The notes: generated by a model from the letters alone, not told the origin. A DNA stretch of 64,000 bases from an uncultured Sedimentitalea sp. (GCA_947504115.1 CANNGH010000001.1:620001-684000); one strand, 5' to 3'. Positions 25,360 to 34,800 are shown, counted from the first letter of the stretch. Made by a program: numbers and translations.

Positions 25360-27393
25360 ATGCTGAAACCTGCAAGCTATGCGATGAAGAAATGGATCTC
25401 GCCCGGCGACGACGCGCGCGCCGTGCACGGGCCGGTGACCGGCGAGCAGATCGCGCTGGCCGGTGGTGCGCCGCTGGATGTGCAGGGGATGCTGGACTGG
25501 GCGCGCGAAACCGGCGGTCCGGCCCTGCGCGAGATGACGTTCCATGAGCGGGCCAAGATGCTCAAGGCGCTGGCGCTTTATATCGGCGAGCGCAAGGAGG
25601 AGCTGTACGCGATCAACCCGATGACCGGCGCGACGCGGCGCGACGGCGGCGTGGATATAGACGGCGGCATCGGCACGATGCTGGTGATCGCCAGCAAGGG
25701 ACGGCGCGAAATGCCCGACGGGCAAGTCTATGTCGATGGCGATGTCGAGCAGCTTTCGCGCAAGGGCACGTTCCTGGGCCAGCATATCGCGGTGCCGTTG
25801 CGGGGCGTGGCGGTGCATATCAACGCGTTCAACTTTCCGGTCTGGGGGATGCTGGAAAAGCTGGCGCCGACGCTGCTGGCGGGGGTGCCCGCCATCGTCA
25901 AACCGGCCACCCAGACCAGTTACCTGACCGAGGCCTGTTTCCGCATGATCATCGATTCGGGCCTGGTGCCCGACGGTGCCGTGCAACTGGTGATCGGCAG
26001 TGTGGGCGACATGCTGGACCGGCTGGGCGCGCAGGATGCGGTGGGGTTCACCGGCTCGGCCGATACAGCGCTGCACCTGCGCACGAACCCGAACCTGATG
26101 CGCAATTCGGTGCGGTTCCACGCCGAACAGGACAGTCTGAACGCCACGATCCTCGGCCCCGATGCCGCGCCGGGAACGCCCGAATTCGATCTGTTCGTCA
26201 AGGAGACCCTGAACGAGATCACGACCAAGGCCGGCCAGAAATGCACCGCGATCCGCCGCATCATCGTGCCGCACGACGCCATGAAGGATGTGGCCGATGC
26301 GCTGACCGAGCGCCTTGCCAAGGTGACGATCGGCGATCCGGCGGACGATTCGGTTCGCATGGGCGCGCTGGCCTCGGACGCGCAGAAAGCCGACGTTCTG
26401 GAGAAGCTGGCGGCGCTTTCGGGCGAAACGACGCGCCTGACCGGCGATCCCGAAGCGCCCGCCCTGACCGGCGCGGGCCCGCGGGGCGCGTTCCTTGCCC
26501 CCGCCCTGTTGCGCTGTGATGACCCGGACGCGGCCAGTGCCGTTCACACGCTCGAGGCGTTCGGCCCGGTCTCGACGCTGATGCCCTATCGCGATCTGGA
26601 CCATGCGGCTGACCTTGCCAATCGCGGCGGCGGCTCGCTGGTCGCCTCGCTTTTCACCCACGATCCGGACGTGGCGCGACAGGTCACGCTGGCGAGCGCT
26701 GCGTGGCACGGGCGCATTTATATCGCCGACCGCGACAGCGCCGCCGAGGTGACCGGCCACGGCTCGCCCATGCCGCATATGGTGCATGGCGGGCCGGGAC
26801 GTGCGGGCGGCGGCGAGGAACTGGGCGGCGTGCGCGGCGTGCTGCACTACATGCAGCGCACCGCCATTCAGGGCAGCCCCGACATCATCACCGCGATCAC
26901 CGGCCAATGGCAACCCGGCGCGCGCGAGATCAAGGGGCCGCAGCACCCCTTCCGGCGCACCTTCAACGAGATCGAGATCGGCGAAACCCTGCACACCGAG
27001 ACGCGCGAGGTCACGCTGGAGGATATCGAGCATTTCGCCCATTTCACCGGCGACACCTTCTATGCCCACATGGACGAGGACGCGGCCCGCGCGAATCCCT
27101 TCTTTCCGGGGCGTGTCGCGCATGGCTACCTGCTGATCTCGTTCGCCGCCGGGTTGTTCGTGCAGCCCGATCCGGGGCCGGTTCTGGCCAATACCGGGCT
27201 GAACAGCCTCAGCTTCCAGAAACCCGTCAGCCCCGGCGACATCATCGGCGCGCGCCTGACCGCCAAGCGCAAGACCGGGCGCACCGACACCTATGGCGAG
27301 ATCGCCTGGAACGTCACCCTGACCAATCAGAATGGCGATCAGGTGGCGCAATATGAACTGCTGACGATGGTTTCCTACGAAAGGGCGGCTTGA
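25360..27393 (+). CDS. paaZ: Oxepin-CoA hydrolase / 3-oxo-5,6-dehydrosuberyl-CoA semialdehyde dehydrogenase
   Basis: A 677-residue bifunctional enzyme (E. coli PaaZ, 681). An N-terminal aldehyde dehydrogenase domain (about 1-520) has [27 protein letters not shown] and the catalytic cysteine in [14 protein letters not shown]-terminal MaoC-like hotdog hydratase domain (about 540-677) has [16 protein letters not shown] and [11 protein letters not shown]. It opens the oxepin ring and oxidises the resulting aldehyde. The start has AGGAG 7 nt upstream. The epoxidase paaABCDE and paaG are not in this window. Confidence 0.96.
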   Translation: MLKPASYAMKKWISPGDDARAVHGPVTGEQIALAGGAPLDVQGMLDWARETGGPALREMTFHERAKMLKALALYIGERKEELYAINPMTGATRRDGGVDIDGGIGTMLVIASKGRREMPDGQVYVDGDVEQLSRKGTFLGQHIAVPLRGVAVHINAFNFPVWGMLEKLAPTLLAGVPAIVKPATQTSYLTEACFRMIIDSGLVPDGAVQLVIGSVGDMLDRLGAQDAVGFTGSADTALHLRTNPNLMRNSVRFHAEQDSLNATILGPDAAPGTPEFDLFVKETLNEITTKAGQKCTAIRRIIVPHDAMKDVADALTERLAKVTIGDPADDSVRMGALASDAQKADVLEKLAALSGETTRLTGDPEAPALTGAGPRGAFLAPALLRCDDPDAASAVHTLEAFGPVSTLMPYRDLDHAADLANRGGGSLVASLFTHDPDVARQVTLASAAWHGRIYIADRDSAAEVTGHGSPMPHMVHGGPGRAGGGEELGGVRGVLHYMQRTAIQGSPDIITAITGQWQPGAREIKGPQHPFRRTFNEIEIGETLHTETREVTLEDIEHFAHFTGDTFYAHMDEDAARANPFFPGRVAHGYLLISFAAGLFVQPDPGPVLANTGLNSLSFQKPVSPGDIIGARLTAKRKTGRTDTYGEIAWNVTLTNQNGDQVAQYELLTMVSYERAA

Positions 27394-27423
27394 TTTGCGC
27401 GGCATAAAGGGCAAGTCTGGGGC

Positions 27424-27768
27424 ATGACCATTTTGCCGCCAGAACCGTTCCCGCAGGGGGCGACATCCGCCCAGGTCGCCTTTCACCGCAGCGAACTGGC
27501 GGTGATCATGCCGCTTTACGGGCGTATGGTCGCCGCCGGGGAATGGCGCGATTACGGCATTTCCTGTCTGCGCGATGCAGCGGTGTTCTCGGTCTTTCGC
27601 CGCACCGCCGAACATCCGCTCTACCGTATCGAGAAACGCCCCAAGCTGCGCAACAAGCAGGGGCAATATGCGGTGGTCGGCATGGACGGGCAGATCCTGA
27701 AGCGCGGCCATGACCTGAAATCGGTGCTGCGCGTTCTGGAACGCAAACTGATCCGCGCGGTGGATTAG
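27424..27768 (+). CDS. DUF2794 family protein
   Basis: A 114-residue protein of a family I associate with alphaproteobacteria. It carries VAFHRSELAVIMPLYGRMVAAGEWRDYGI, FSVFRRTAEHPLYRIEKRPKLRNKQGQYAVVG and a C-terminal LKRGHDLKSVLRVLERKL. No function is known to me. It has no signal peptide or membrane segment. It starts 30 bp after paaZ but is unlikely to be functionally tied to it, and it converges with the NlpC gene, whose stop is 4 bp away. Confidence 0.85.
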   Translation: MTILPPEPFPQGATSAQVAFHRSELAVIMPLYGRMVAAGEWRDYGISCLRDAAVFSVFRRTAEHPLYRIEKRPKLRNKQGQYAVVGMDGQILKRGHDLKSVLRVLERKLIRAVD

Positions 27769-27771
27769 GTC

Positions 27772-28587
27772 TTACAGCCGCCGATGAGCGATCAGCGCGC
27801 CGCCGCCTTGCGCGGCGATCCGGTCGATGGCGTCTTGCAGCGACTCCAGCACGACCGTCATGTGGTGGGCATTGGCGTGCAGCAACAGATCAGCGTCGGC
27901 AATCAGGCCGACATGGCCCTTCCAGAACACCAGATCGCCGCGTTGCGCAGGCCCGTCGGCCTGCTGCCCCAGCCTCTGTTGGTGATCGCTGTCGCCGGGG
28001 CAGGGCAGCGCACAGGCAAGCAGCGCCGCCTGCACCAACCCTGAACAATCAATGCCCCAGCGGCTGTTCCCGCCCCACAGATACGGCGTGTGCAACAGCG
28101 TTTCCGCCACCGCCACGGGATCGCTTGGATGATCGCCGACCTCGCGCAGATGCGCGCGGGGGATAAAGCCGTCGGCGGTTTCGATGAAATCGCGATGTTC
28201 GGCCAGCGCGGTGATCTTCGCGCCCAGCGACAACGCGAACCGGTCGGGCGATTTGATGTCCGCCTCGCGGTAGACATGGCTCGCGGGCGCGGCGATGCAG
28301 TGGGTCGGTTTCGTTGCCGGACCCAGCGAAATGCCGGGCAGATAGCCGACATAACCGTCCTTTTGCGCCTGAACGAAAGCCCAGCCGTCGCGGTCCTCGT
28401 AAACGGTGACCGCATCGCCGAACAGCAACTGACGGTCGCGCGGGCCATGCGGTGCGCGCAGCAGATCGACCAGCGGGCGGATCACCTGACGGGACTGGCC
28501 CTGTACCCGCGTCAGTCCCGGTTGCGCGTCGGTCAGATGCGCGCCGGCGACGCGGGCATTGGCGGGGGTAAGGCGCGGATCGCTCAC
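27772..28587 (-). CDS. NlpC/P60 family cell-wall peptidase with SH3 domains
   Basis: A 271-residue protein. Bacterial SH3-like regions (about 20-140) contain LLFGDAVTVYEDRDGWAFVQAQKDGYVGYLP. A C-terminal NlpC/P60 cysteine peptidase domain has the catalytic Cys in YLWGGNSRWGIDCSGLVQ and His in GDLVFWKGHVGLIAD. It probably cleaves gamma-D-glutamyl-diaminopimelate bonds in peptidoglycan peptides, as in the DppVI type. No signal peptide is visible, so it may work on recycled muropeptides. The GTG start overlaps the stop of the aminopeptidase gene. Confidence 0.88.
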   Translation of the reverse strand: MSDPRLTPANARVAGAHLTDAQPGLTRVQGQSRQVIRPLVDLLRAPHGPRDRQLLFGDAVTVYEDRDGWAFVQAQKDGYVGYLPGISLGPATKPTHCIAAPASHVYREADIKSPDRFALSLGAKITALAEHRDFIETADGFIPRAHLREVGDHPSDPVAVAETLLHTPYLWGGNSRWGIDCSGLVQAALLACALPCPGDSDHQQRLGQQADGPAQRGDLVFWKGHVGLIADADLLLHANAHHMTVVLESLQDAIDRIAAQGGGALIAHRRL

Positions 28588-29978
28588 AGGTCCAGCAGAT
28601 CGGGCAGGGCGTCGAGAATGGCGCGCGTCGCGTGTCCGGCACCGCCCTTGGGGCGGCCCGGCACCGCCTTGGGTTGCCAGCCGTAGATGTCCCAATGGAC
28701 ATAAGGGGAATCGTCGACGAACCGGCGCAGGAACAGCGCGGCGGTGATCGCGCCGGCAAACCCGCCGCCGGGGGCGTTGTCCAGATCGGCGATGCCGGGT
28801 TCGATGTCGGCCTCGTAGGGCGCGTGGAACGGCATCCGCCAGACCGGATCGTCGACCCGGCCGGCCGAGTCCGCCAGGGCCTGCGCGGTGCTGTCGTCAT
28901 CGGTGAAGAACGGCGCGATGTCCGGCCCCAGTGCGACCCGCGCCGCACCGGTCAGCGTCGCCATCGACATCAGCAGATCGGGCGTGCCCTCGGCGGCATA
29001 GGCCAGCGCGTCGGCCAGGACCAGACGCCCCTCGGCATCGGTATTGTTGATCTCGACCGTCAGCCCCTTGCGCGAGGTCAGGATGTCGCCGGGGCGCATG
29101 GCGTTGCCGGCAATCGAATTCTCGACCGCCGGGATCAGCACGCGCAGGCGCAGATCCAGCCCCAGCGCCATGATCATGTGTGCCAGCCCCAGCACGTTGG
29201 CCGCACCGCCCATGTCCTTCTTCATCAGCGCCATGCTGTTGCCGGGCTTGATGTTCAACCCGCCGGTATCGAAACACACGCCCTTGCCCACCAGCGTCAG
29301 GCGCGGGCCGGACCCGCCCCATTCCATGTCGATCAGGCGGGGGGCGGAGGTGGAGGCGCGTCCGACCGCGTGGATCATCGGAAAGTTCCGTTTCGGCAGA
29401 TCATCGCCTGCGATCACGTCGATCCGCGCGCCGTGCCGCCCGGCCAGATCGCGCGCCGCCTGTTCCAGCTGCTCCGGCCCCATATCCGAGGTCGGCGTGT
29501 TGATCAGGTCGCGGATCAGCGTCTCGCCTTCGGCGATGGTCTCGATCCGCGCGATATCGACGCCATCGGGCGCGACCAGTTGCACATCGCCCGCCTCTTT
29601 CCCGTGATACCGCTCAAACCGGTACCCGGCCAAAAGCCAGCCCAGAGCTTCGCGCGCGCGGTCACCCTCGGGCAATCCCGAGGCGATCCGATAGCGGCCA
29701 TCGGGCAGTTTGCCTGCCGCCCCGGCCAGCGCGAAACGGCCGCGCGCGCGTTTTGCGGCCGTGCCATACCCCGCCAGCGCCATCACCGGCGCGCCATCCG
29801 GCCCCGGCACCATCAGAACCTCGCCTGGATCGCCGCTGAACCGGTTCGCGCGCACCCATTTGGCGACCTCGGCGGGCTGCGTGTCCAGCCAGTCGGACAA
29901 AGCCGGAGGTTCGATCACATGCAGGGGCAGGGCATCATCGGCGGCGGGAATCAGGCTGTGCGGCATCGTGGGGTCCAT
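28584..29978 (-). CDS. Leucyl aminopeptidase family protein (M17)
   Basis: A 464-residue M17 metallopeptidase. The dimetal site is visible in VGKGVCFDTGGLNIKPG, MKKDMGGAANVLG and the signature NTDAEGRLVLADAL. It removes N-terminal residues from peptides in the cytoplasm. It is shorter and distinct from the main PepA type. Coupling to the NlpC/P60 gene (4-bp overlap) suggests a joint role in recycling murein peptides. Confidence 0.92.
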   Translation of the reverse strand: MDPTMPHSLIPAADDALPLHVIEPPALSDWLDTQPAEVAKWVRANRFSGDPGEVLMVPGPDGAPVMALAGYGTAAKRARGRFALAGAAGKLPDGRYRIASGLPEGDRAREALGWLLAGYRFERYHGKEAGDVQLVAPDGVDIARIETIAEGETLIRDLINTPTSDMGPEQLEQAARDLAGRHGARIDVIAGDDLPKRNFPMIHAVGRASTSAPRLIDMEWGGSGPRLTLVGKGVCFDTGGLNIKPGNSMALMKKDMGGAANVLGLAHMIMALGLDLRLRVLIPAVENSIAGNAMRPGDILTSRKGLTVEINNTDAEGRLVLADALAYAAEGTPDLLMSMATLTGAARVALGPDIAPFFTDDDSTAQALADSAGRVDDPVWRMPFHAPYEADIEPGIADLDNAPGGGFAGAITAALFLRRFVDDSPYVHWDIYGWQPKAVPGRPKGGAGHATRAILDALPDLLDL

Positions 29979-30030
29979 CTTGCAATTGCGCGCGTCAGCC
30001 TAAAGCAGCGCGCGGTGGCCGCAAGCCCCG

Positions 30031-30417
30031 TCACAGCGTGAGGCCCTGCGTGTCCCACACCGCCGTCAAAGACCGGTCGCCGATCCGGATCAACCGGCAC
30101 AGGGTCGCCCCCAGCGCGGCGGGGTCCTGCGAATCGGTGCAATCGGTCACATCCTGCGCCACCCGCGCCAGCATGGTCATGCCGACCTGATCGGCAATCG
30201 CGATCAGCGAGCGCGCGCATTTGCGCAACCCCGCCCCATCCTGCGCGCGCCACAGGCGTTCGCATTGCCCCAGACGCAGCGCCAGTTCCTCGATAGCGCG
30301 GCAGACCACGTCCTCGGCACCGCTTTCGCCCATCTGGCGGCAAAGCTCGGCCAGCCGGTCCGGGTCCAGCCGGACGGTTTCATCGGGAACAAGCGTGCAA
30401 AGCTTTGTCATGTCCAT
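30031..30417 (-). CDS. Conserved hypothetical protein, Rhodobacteraceae type
   Basis: A 128-residue, mainly helical protein with DETVRLDPDRLAELCRQMG, GAEDVVCRAIEELALRLGQCERLWRA and SLIAIADQVGMTMLARVAQDV. No signal or membrane segment is present. The size and helical pattern recall a histidine-phosphotransfer-like bundle, but no phosphorylatable His motif is visible, so that is speculation. Three ATGs (30420, 30417, 30411) are possible starts. It is divergent from the carbonic anhydrase gene. Confidence 0.7.
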   Translation of the reverse strand: MDMTKLCTLVPDETVRLDPDRLAELCRQMGESGAEDVVCRAIEELALRLGQCERLWRAQDGAGLRKCARSLIAIADQVGMTMLARVAQDVTDCTDSQDPAALGATLCRLIRIGDRSLTAVWDTQGLTL

Positions 30418-30575
30418 CATCCCATTCTTCCAGAATCCCCAACCACGCGGCCAAAATCGCGCCAACAGGTTTGCGAAAGGTTGCAATCGCGATGCGTTAT
30501 CTCTCGAATTTGGTTCGTATCCGGGATATCGAAAACACACAGGACGCCATGACACCAACAGACAGGACAACGGGA

Positions 30576-31226
30576 ATGGAATACGCCAAACCTCTGCCGA
30601 GCTATCTCGTGCAACGCTATCACGGCTGGAAAGCGACATCCTACAAGGAAAACCAGGTCTGGTATCGCCGGCTGGCCACCGACGGACAGCATCCGCGCGC
30701 GATGGTGATTTCCTGCTGCGACAGTCGCGTGCACGTCACGTCGATTTTCGGTGCCGATCAGGGCGAGTTCTTCATTCACCGCAACATCGCCAATCTGATT
30801 CCGCCCTACGAGGTCGGCGGCAACCGTCACGGCACCAGCGCGACGATCGATTATGCGGTGAACGTGCTGAAGGTCGCGCATCTGATCGTGCTGGGCCATT
30901 CGCAATGCGGCGGCGTGCAGGGCTGCATCGACATGTGCGAGGGCCATGCGCCGGAACTGGAGGCCAAGGACAGTTTCGTGGGCCGCTGGATGGATATCCT
31001 GCGACCGAAATACGACCTGGTGGCCGATCTTGCGGACCGCGAACAAAAGGCGCGCGAACTGGAAAAGCAAACCGTGGTCGTGTCGCTGGAAAACCTGATG
31101 ACGTTCCCGTTCGTCGCGTCAGCGGTAAAGGACAACTCGCTCAGCGTGCATGGATTGTGGACCAATATCGGCGAGGGCGGGCTGGAGAGTTACAACCCGG
31201 CGCAGGGCCGTTTCGAGCCGGTTTGA
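30576..31226 (+). CDS. Beta-carbonic anhydrase
   Basis: A 216-residue beta-class carbonic anhydrase interconverting CO2 and bicarbonate. Zinc ligands are C47 of CCDSR, and H108 and C111 of HSQCGG; the Asp-Arg dyad (D49, R51) is intact. The ATG at 30576 begins MEYAKPLPSYLVQRYHGW, the usual N-terminus of this family. In-frame ATGs at 30492 and 30549 would add residues without family support. A bidirectional hairpin separates it from asd. Confidence 0.93.
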   Translation: MEYAKPLPSYLVQRYHGWKATSYKENQVWYRRLATDGQHPRAMVISCCDSRVHVTSIFGADQGEFFIHRNIANLIPPYEVGGNRHGTSATIDYAVNVLKVAHLIVLGHSQCGGVQGCIDMCEGHAPELEAKDSFVGRWMDILRPKYDLVADLADREQKARELEKQTVVVSLENLMTFPFVASAVKDNSLSVHGLWTNIGEGGLESYNPAQGRFEPV

Positions 31227-31238
31227 GCCGGGAAAACC

Positions 31239-31262
31239 GCTCCGGCGTCGCGGCGCCGGAGC
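31239..31262. terminator. Bidirectional hairpin between carbonic anhydrase and asd
   Basis: GCTCCGGCG (31239-31247) and CGCCGGAGC (31254-31262) form a perfect 9-bp stem with a 6-nt loop in the 48 bp between convergent stop codons. There is no long T-run, but the position supports a shared terminator. Confidence 0.6.
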
Positions 31263-31274
31263 TGTCGGGGCAGG

Positions 31275-32297
31275 TCAGCCCTTTTTCAGAACCCGCGTGC
31301 CGAGGGTTTCGGCAACCTGGATCGCGTTCAGCGCCGCGCCCTTGCGCAGGTTGTCGCTGACGCACCACAGGTTCAGGCCGTTCTCGATGGTCGGATCCTG
31401 CCGGATGCGGCTGATGAAGGTGGCGAAATCGCCCACGCATTCGACGGGCGTGACATAGCCGCCGTCCTCGCGCTTGTCGATCACCATGATGCCGGGAGCC
31501 TCGCGCAGGATGTCACGGGCCTCGTCCTCGTCCAGATGGTCCTCGAACTCGATATTGATGGATTCGGAATGGCCGACGAAGACCGGCACGCGCACGCAGG
31601 TGGCGGTGACCTTGATCGACGGATCGATGATCTTTTTCGTCTCGACGACCATCTTCCATTCTTCCTTGGTCTGGCCGTCGTCCATGAACACGTCGATATG
31701 CGGGATCACGTTGAACGCGATCTGCTTGGTGAACTTCTTGGCGGGCTTGTCATCGACCGGATTGTAGATGCTCTTGGTCTGGTCCCACAGTTCGTCCACG
31801 CCTTCCTTGCCGGCGCCGGAAACCGACTGGTAGGTGCTGACCACGACACGCTTGATCCGGGCGCGGTCGTGCAGGGGTTTCAGCGCCACGACCATCTGCG
31901 CGGTCGAGCAGTTGGGGTTGGCGATGATGTTCTTCTTGGCATAGCCCTCGACCGCCTCGGGGTTCACCTCGGGGACGACCAGCGGAACGTCGGGGTCGTA
32001 GCGGTAGAGCGAGGAGTTGTCGATCACGATGCACCCGGCCTTGGCCGAGATGGGCGCGTATTTCTCGGTCGCTTCCGAGCCGACGGCGAACAGGGCGATA
32101 TCCCAGCCGGTGAAATCGAATGCGTCGAGATCCTGGGTTTTCAGGGTCTTGTCGCCAAAGCTGACTTCGGTGCCCAGCGACCTGCGGCTGGCCAGAACGG
32201 CGATCTCATCCACCGGGAACTGGCGCTCGGCCAGGATGTTCAGCATTTCGCGGCCCACATTTCCCGTGGCGCCCACAACGACGACGCGATAACCCAT
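31275..32297 (-). CDS. asd: Aspartate-semialdehyde dehydrogenase
   Basis: A 340-residue NADPH enzyme converting aspartyl phosphate to aspartate semialdehyde for lysine/diaminopimelate, threonine and methionine synthesis. It has the N-terminal VVVVGATGNVGREML and the active-site cysteine C130 in IIANPNCSTAQM. YQSVSGAGKEG and RVPVFVGHSES are also present. The ATG at 32297 has GGAG upstream. It is a single gene with a terminator hairpin after it. Confidence 0.96.
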   Translation of the reverse strand: MGYRVVVVGATGNVGREMLNILAERQFPVDEIAVLASRRSLGTEVSFGDKTLKTQDLDAFDFTGWDIALFAVGSEATEKYAPISAKAGCIVIDNSSLYRYDPDVPLVVPEVNPEAVEGYAKKNIIANPNCSTAQMVVALKPLHDRARIKRVVVSTYQSVSGAGKEGVDELWDQTKSIYNPVDDKPAKKFTKQIAFNVIPHIDVFMDDGQTKEEWKMVVETKKIIDPSIKVTATCVRVPVFVGHSESINIEFEDHLDEDEARDILREAPGIMVIDKREDGGYVTPVECVGDFATFISRIRQDPTIENGLNLWCVSDNLRKGAALNAIQVAETLGTRVLKKG

Positions 32298-32409
32298 GTC
32301 AGTCTCCAATCAATGTCCGATACACTCGTTCGGTCGCGGTCCTATAACGCCAATGGCGGTGCAGCGAAAGGGGCCGTAACGGTGACGTGCGCGCCGTTGG
32401 TGCGCTGTT

Positions 32410-33066
32410 TCAGGGTTGCGGGCGCAGCTGGAACAGATCGACGAACACCTGCGCCGCCGCGATGTCGCCCCGCACGCCGACAACCTCTCCGGCGACCAGC
32501 GCGCGCAGGCGGGCCGGGCCATAGACCGCAGCCGCCAGCGCGTTGCCATTGCCCGACAGCACGAAGGGCGTCTCCGGTCGCGTGACGGCGACGGTGTGCA
32601 GCCGACCCGCCGCCAGCCGCATTTCGAATGCCTCGCCGCCAAAGTCGAACCCGGCCAGCGCCTCGATGCCGTTGGCCCGGTCGCGCATCAGGTTCACGCC
32701 CATCGAGATCATCAGCGCCGAGGGGCTGATGAAGCGTGTCGGATCGTGCCCCGGCACCGTCAGCGCCCAGCGACACAGCGATTCCAGCACCGGCAGCAAC
32801 CCGCGCCCGGCATCGGTCAGCGTATAGATGCCCAGCCGTTCGTCATGCGCGACCACCCCGGCCTGCGCCAGTTGCCCCAGCCGCCCGGTCAGCACGCTGG
32901 CGGTGATGCCCGGCAGTCCGGCGCGGATCATCTGGAACCGCTTGGGCGCGAACATCAGCTCGCGCACCACCAGCAGCGCCCAGCGATCCCCGATCAGGTT
33001 CAGCGCATGCGCGGCCAGACAGCCTTCGTCGTAGCGGATGCGCGGAGATTGGCCGGGATTAGTCAT
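32410..33066 (-). CDS. HxlR-family winged-helix transcriptional regulator
   Basis: A 218-residue protein. The N-terminal HxlR DNA-binding domain (about 15-110) has HALNLIGDRWALLVVRELMFAPKRF, ASVLTGRLGQLAQAGVV and YTLTDAGRGLLPVLESL. A C-terminal SCP2/sterol-carrier-like region of about 100 residues is of unknown role. It is divergent from the DUF1428-VOC genes, with an inverted repeat (33074-33095) 7 bp upstream of its start, suggesting it controls both itself and those genes. Confidence 0.87.
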   Translation of the reverse strand: MTNPGQSPRIRYDEGCLAAHALNLIGDRWALLVVRELMFAPKRFQMIRAGLPGITASVLTGRLGQLAQAGVVAHDERLGIYTLTDAGRGLLPVLESLCRWALTVPGHDPTRFISPSALMISMGVNLMRDRANGIEALAGFDFGGEAFEMRLAAGRLHTVAVTRPETPFVLSGNGNALAAAVYGPARLRALVAGEVVGVRGDIAAAQVFVDLFQLRPQP

Positions 33067-33073
33067 GTTTAAA

Positions 33074-33095
33074 TATTAACCGTTGTTTTTTAATA
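33074..33095. promoter_or_regulatory. Candidate HxlR operator
   Basis: TATTAA (33074-33079) and TTAATA (33090-33095) form an inverted repeat with a 10-bp spacer in the only AT-rich part of the 90-bp divergent gap. Their position just upstream of the HxlR gene fits autoregulation plus control of the DUF1428 gene. Confidence 0.5.
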
Positions 33096-33156
33096 CTTCA
33101 AGCGGCATCCTGTGCGTCAGGGGCCGGATTCGCCCCGCACAGAAAGGAAGCGCGAG

Positions 33157-33876
33157 ATGACCTATTACACCGGCTCGATCGCGGCCGTTCCGACCGCGAA
33201 CCAGCAGAAATACATGGAACACGCGACAGCCGCCTGGCCGCTGTTCAAATCCCTTGGCGCAACCCGCATGGTCGAGACTTGGGGCGTCGATGTGCCCAAG
33301 GGCAAGGTCACGGATTTTTATGGCGCGGTGAACGCCAGGGACGACGAAAGCATCGTGTTTTCGTGGATCGCATGGCCCGACAAGGCGACAGCGGAGGCCG
33401 CATGGAAAAGCATGCAGGACGACCCGGCGATGAACGAGATGCCGGACATGCCCTTCGACGGCAGCCGCATGATCTTTGGCGGCTTCTCGCCCGTCTTCGA
33501 GCAGGGCAGCGATACCGGCGCGGGGTATTATCAGGGCTTCACGCTGGCGGTGCCGGAAGGGAACAAATCCGCCTATGCCGACATGGCCGGTCAGGGCTGG
33601 CAGATGTTCCGCAAGGGGGGCGCGCTGGGCATGATCGAAACCTGGGGCGAGGATGTGCCCCACGGCAAGCAGACCGATTTCCACCGCGCCACCAAGGCCG
33701 AAGACGGCGAGGTGCCAGTCTTCAGCTGGACCGCCTGGCCCGACCGCGCCACCTGCGATGCCGCCGCCAGGGCTATGGAGGCGGACATGGCCGATTTCGA
33801 CATGTCGCAAATGCCCTTCGACGGCATGCGGATGATGTGGGCGGGGTTCGAGCCGGTCTTTGACTCGGACAACTGA
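33157..33876 (+). CDS. Tandem DUF1428 (YbaA-like) protein
   Basis: A 239-residue protein made of two DUF1428-type halves of about 115 residues. Each half has the pattern Y-x2-G ... M-x-E-T-W-G-x-D-V-P-x-G-K ... V-F-S-W-x-A-W-P-D-(K/R)-A-T ... M-P-F-D-G-x-R-M. Single-domain members such as YbaA are about 117 residues. Function unknown; the fold is dimeric alpha-beta barrel-like. The start at 33157 has AGAAAGGAAG upstream. The VOC gene follows after 33 bp. Confidence 0.88.
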   Translation: MTYYTGSIAAVPTANQQKYMEHATAAWPLFKSLGATRMVETWGVDVPKGKVTDFYGAVNARDDESIVFSWIAWPDKATAEAAWKSMQDDPAMNEMPDMPFDGSRMIFGGFSPVFEQGSDTGAGYYQGFTLAVPEGNKSAYADMAGQGWQMFRKGGALGMIETWGEDVPHGKQTDFHRATKAEDGEVPVFSWTAWPDRATCDAAARAMEADMADFDMSQMPFDGMRMMWAGFEPVFDSDN

Positions 33877-33909
33877 CAATCTCTATTCCCAACCGAAAGG
33901 ACCGGGACG

Positions 33910-34695
33910 ATGACCAACACCGATCACGGCACTCCCTGCTGGTACGAATTGACGACCAGCGAAGGCAACCTGAAGCAAGCGGGAGATTTCTACGGCAGGA
34001 TCCTTGGCTGGCGGATCGAGGATTCGGGGATGGAAGGGTTCGATTATCACCTCGCCAGATCCGAGGGCGACATGGTCGCGGGGCTGATGGTCATGCCCGA
34101 AGATGTGGCCGGAATGTCGCCGTTCTGGATGGTCTATTTCGCGGTCGATGACGCCGACAGGGTTGCGGCCGATGCCAGGGCGGCGGGCGCCAGCGTTCAC
34201 CGCGAACCCGCCGATATTCTCGGCACCGGCCGCTTTGCCATTCTGGCCGATCCCCAGGGGGCGGCCTTCGGCATCCTGCAACCGACGCCCATGACATCGT
34301 CGGACGACGCGCCGGCATTCGACCAGAACAAGGCGGGCCACGGCAACTGGAACGAATTGATGTCCACCGACCCGGAGGCGGGCTTTACCTTTTATGCGGG
34401 CCTGTTCGGCTGGACCAAAGGCGATGCGATGGACATGGGTGAAATGGGAACCTATCAACTGTTCCGGCACAAGGGCGTCGATATCGGCGGCATGATGGGC
34501 TTGGGAGACGCGCCGGTGCCGAACTGGCTGCCCTATTTCGGCGTGGATGGCAGCGTCTCGGAGCGGATCGACGCGATCAGGGCGGCGGGCGGCATAGTTC
34601 ATCACGGACCGGTGGAGGTGCCCGGCGGGGCGTATATCGCCGTCGCACAGGATCCGCAGAATGCGTGGTTCGCCATCGTCGGCCCCGGAAAGTGA
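33910..34695 (+). CDS. VOC (glyoxalase/bleomycin-resistance) two-domain protein
   Basis: A 261-residue protein with two vicinal-oxygen-chelate modules (about 8-125 and 140-258). Each has a W-Y-E-L/W-N-E-L strand, F-Y-G/A-x-(I/L)-(L/F)-G-W helix end and a closing Q-D-P/A-D-P-Q-G/N segment. These proteins bind or transform small electrophiles or antibiotics. No specific substrate can be assigned. It starts 33 bp after the DUF1428 gene with GAAAGGACC upstream and is probably cotranscribed under HxlR control. Confidence 0.88.
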   Translation: MTNTDHGTPCWYELTTSEGNLKQAGDFYGRILGWRIEDSGMEGFDYHLARSEGDMVAGLMVMPEDVAGMSPFWMVYFAVDDADRVAADARAAGASVHREPADILGTGRFAILADPQGAAFGILQPTPMTSSDDAPAFDQNKAGHGNWNELMSTDPEAGFTFYAGLFGWTKGDAMDMGEMGTYQLFRHKGVDIGGMMGLGDAPVPNWLPYFGVDGSVSERIDAIRAAGGIVHHGPVEVPGGAYIAVAQDPQNAWFAIVGPGK

Positions 34696-34753
34696 CAGGG
34701 CAGGCCCCGGTCGGCGCGGCTGACCAGGGCCGTATCGCCAAGCGGATTTTTTC

Positions 34754-34779
34754 GGAACAACCGCGATCCGGCACGGTTA
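34754..34779 (+). promoter_or_regulatory. GGAAC-N17-GTT stress-type promoter motif
   Basis: GGAAC at 34754-34758 is followed after 17 bases by GTT at 34776-34778 (GGTTAA), 22 bp before the start of the molybdenum hydroxylase gene. This resembles the EcfG general-stress promoter of alphaproteobacteria (GGAAC, 16-17 bases, CGTT), with one mismatch in the -10 element. Confidence 0.4.
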
Positions 34780-34800
34780 ACGACACAGGAGGTCGTTGCC

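Noticed and set aside
25333-27711. A 792-codon minus-strand frame opposite paaZ
   Set aside because: Same shadow pattern; paaZ is unambiguous and the antisense product has no recognisable domain.
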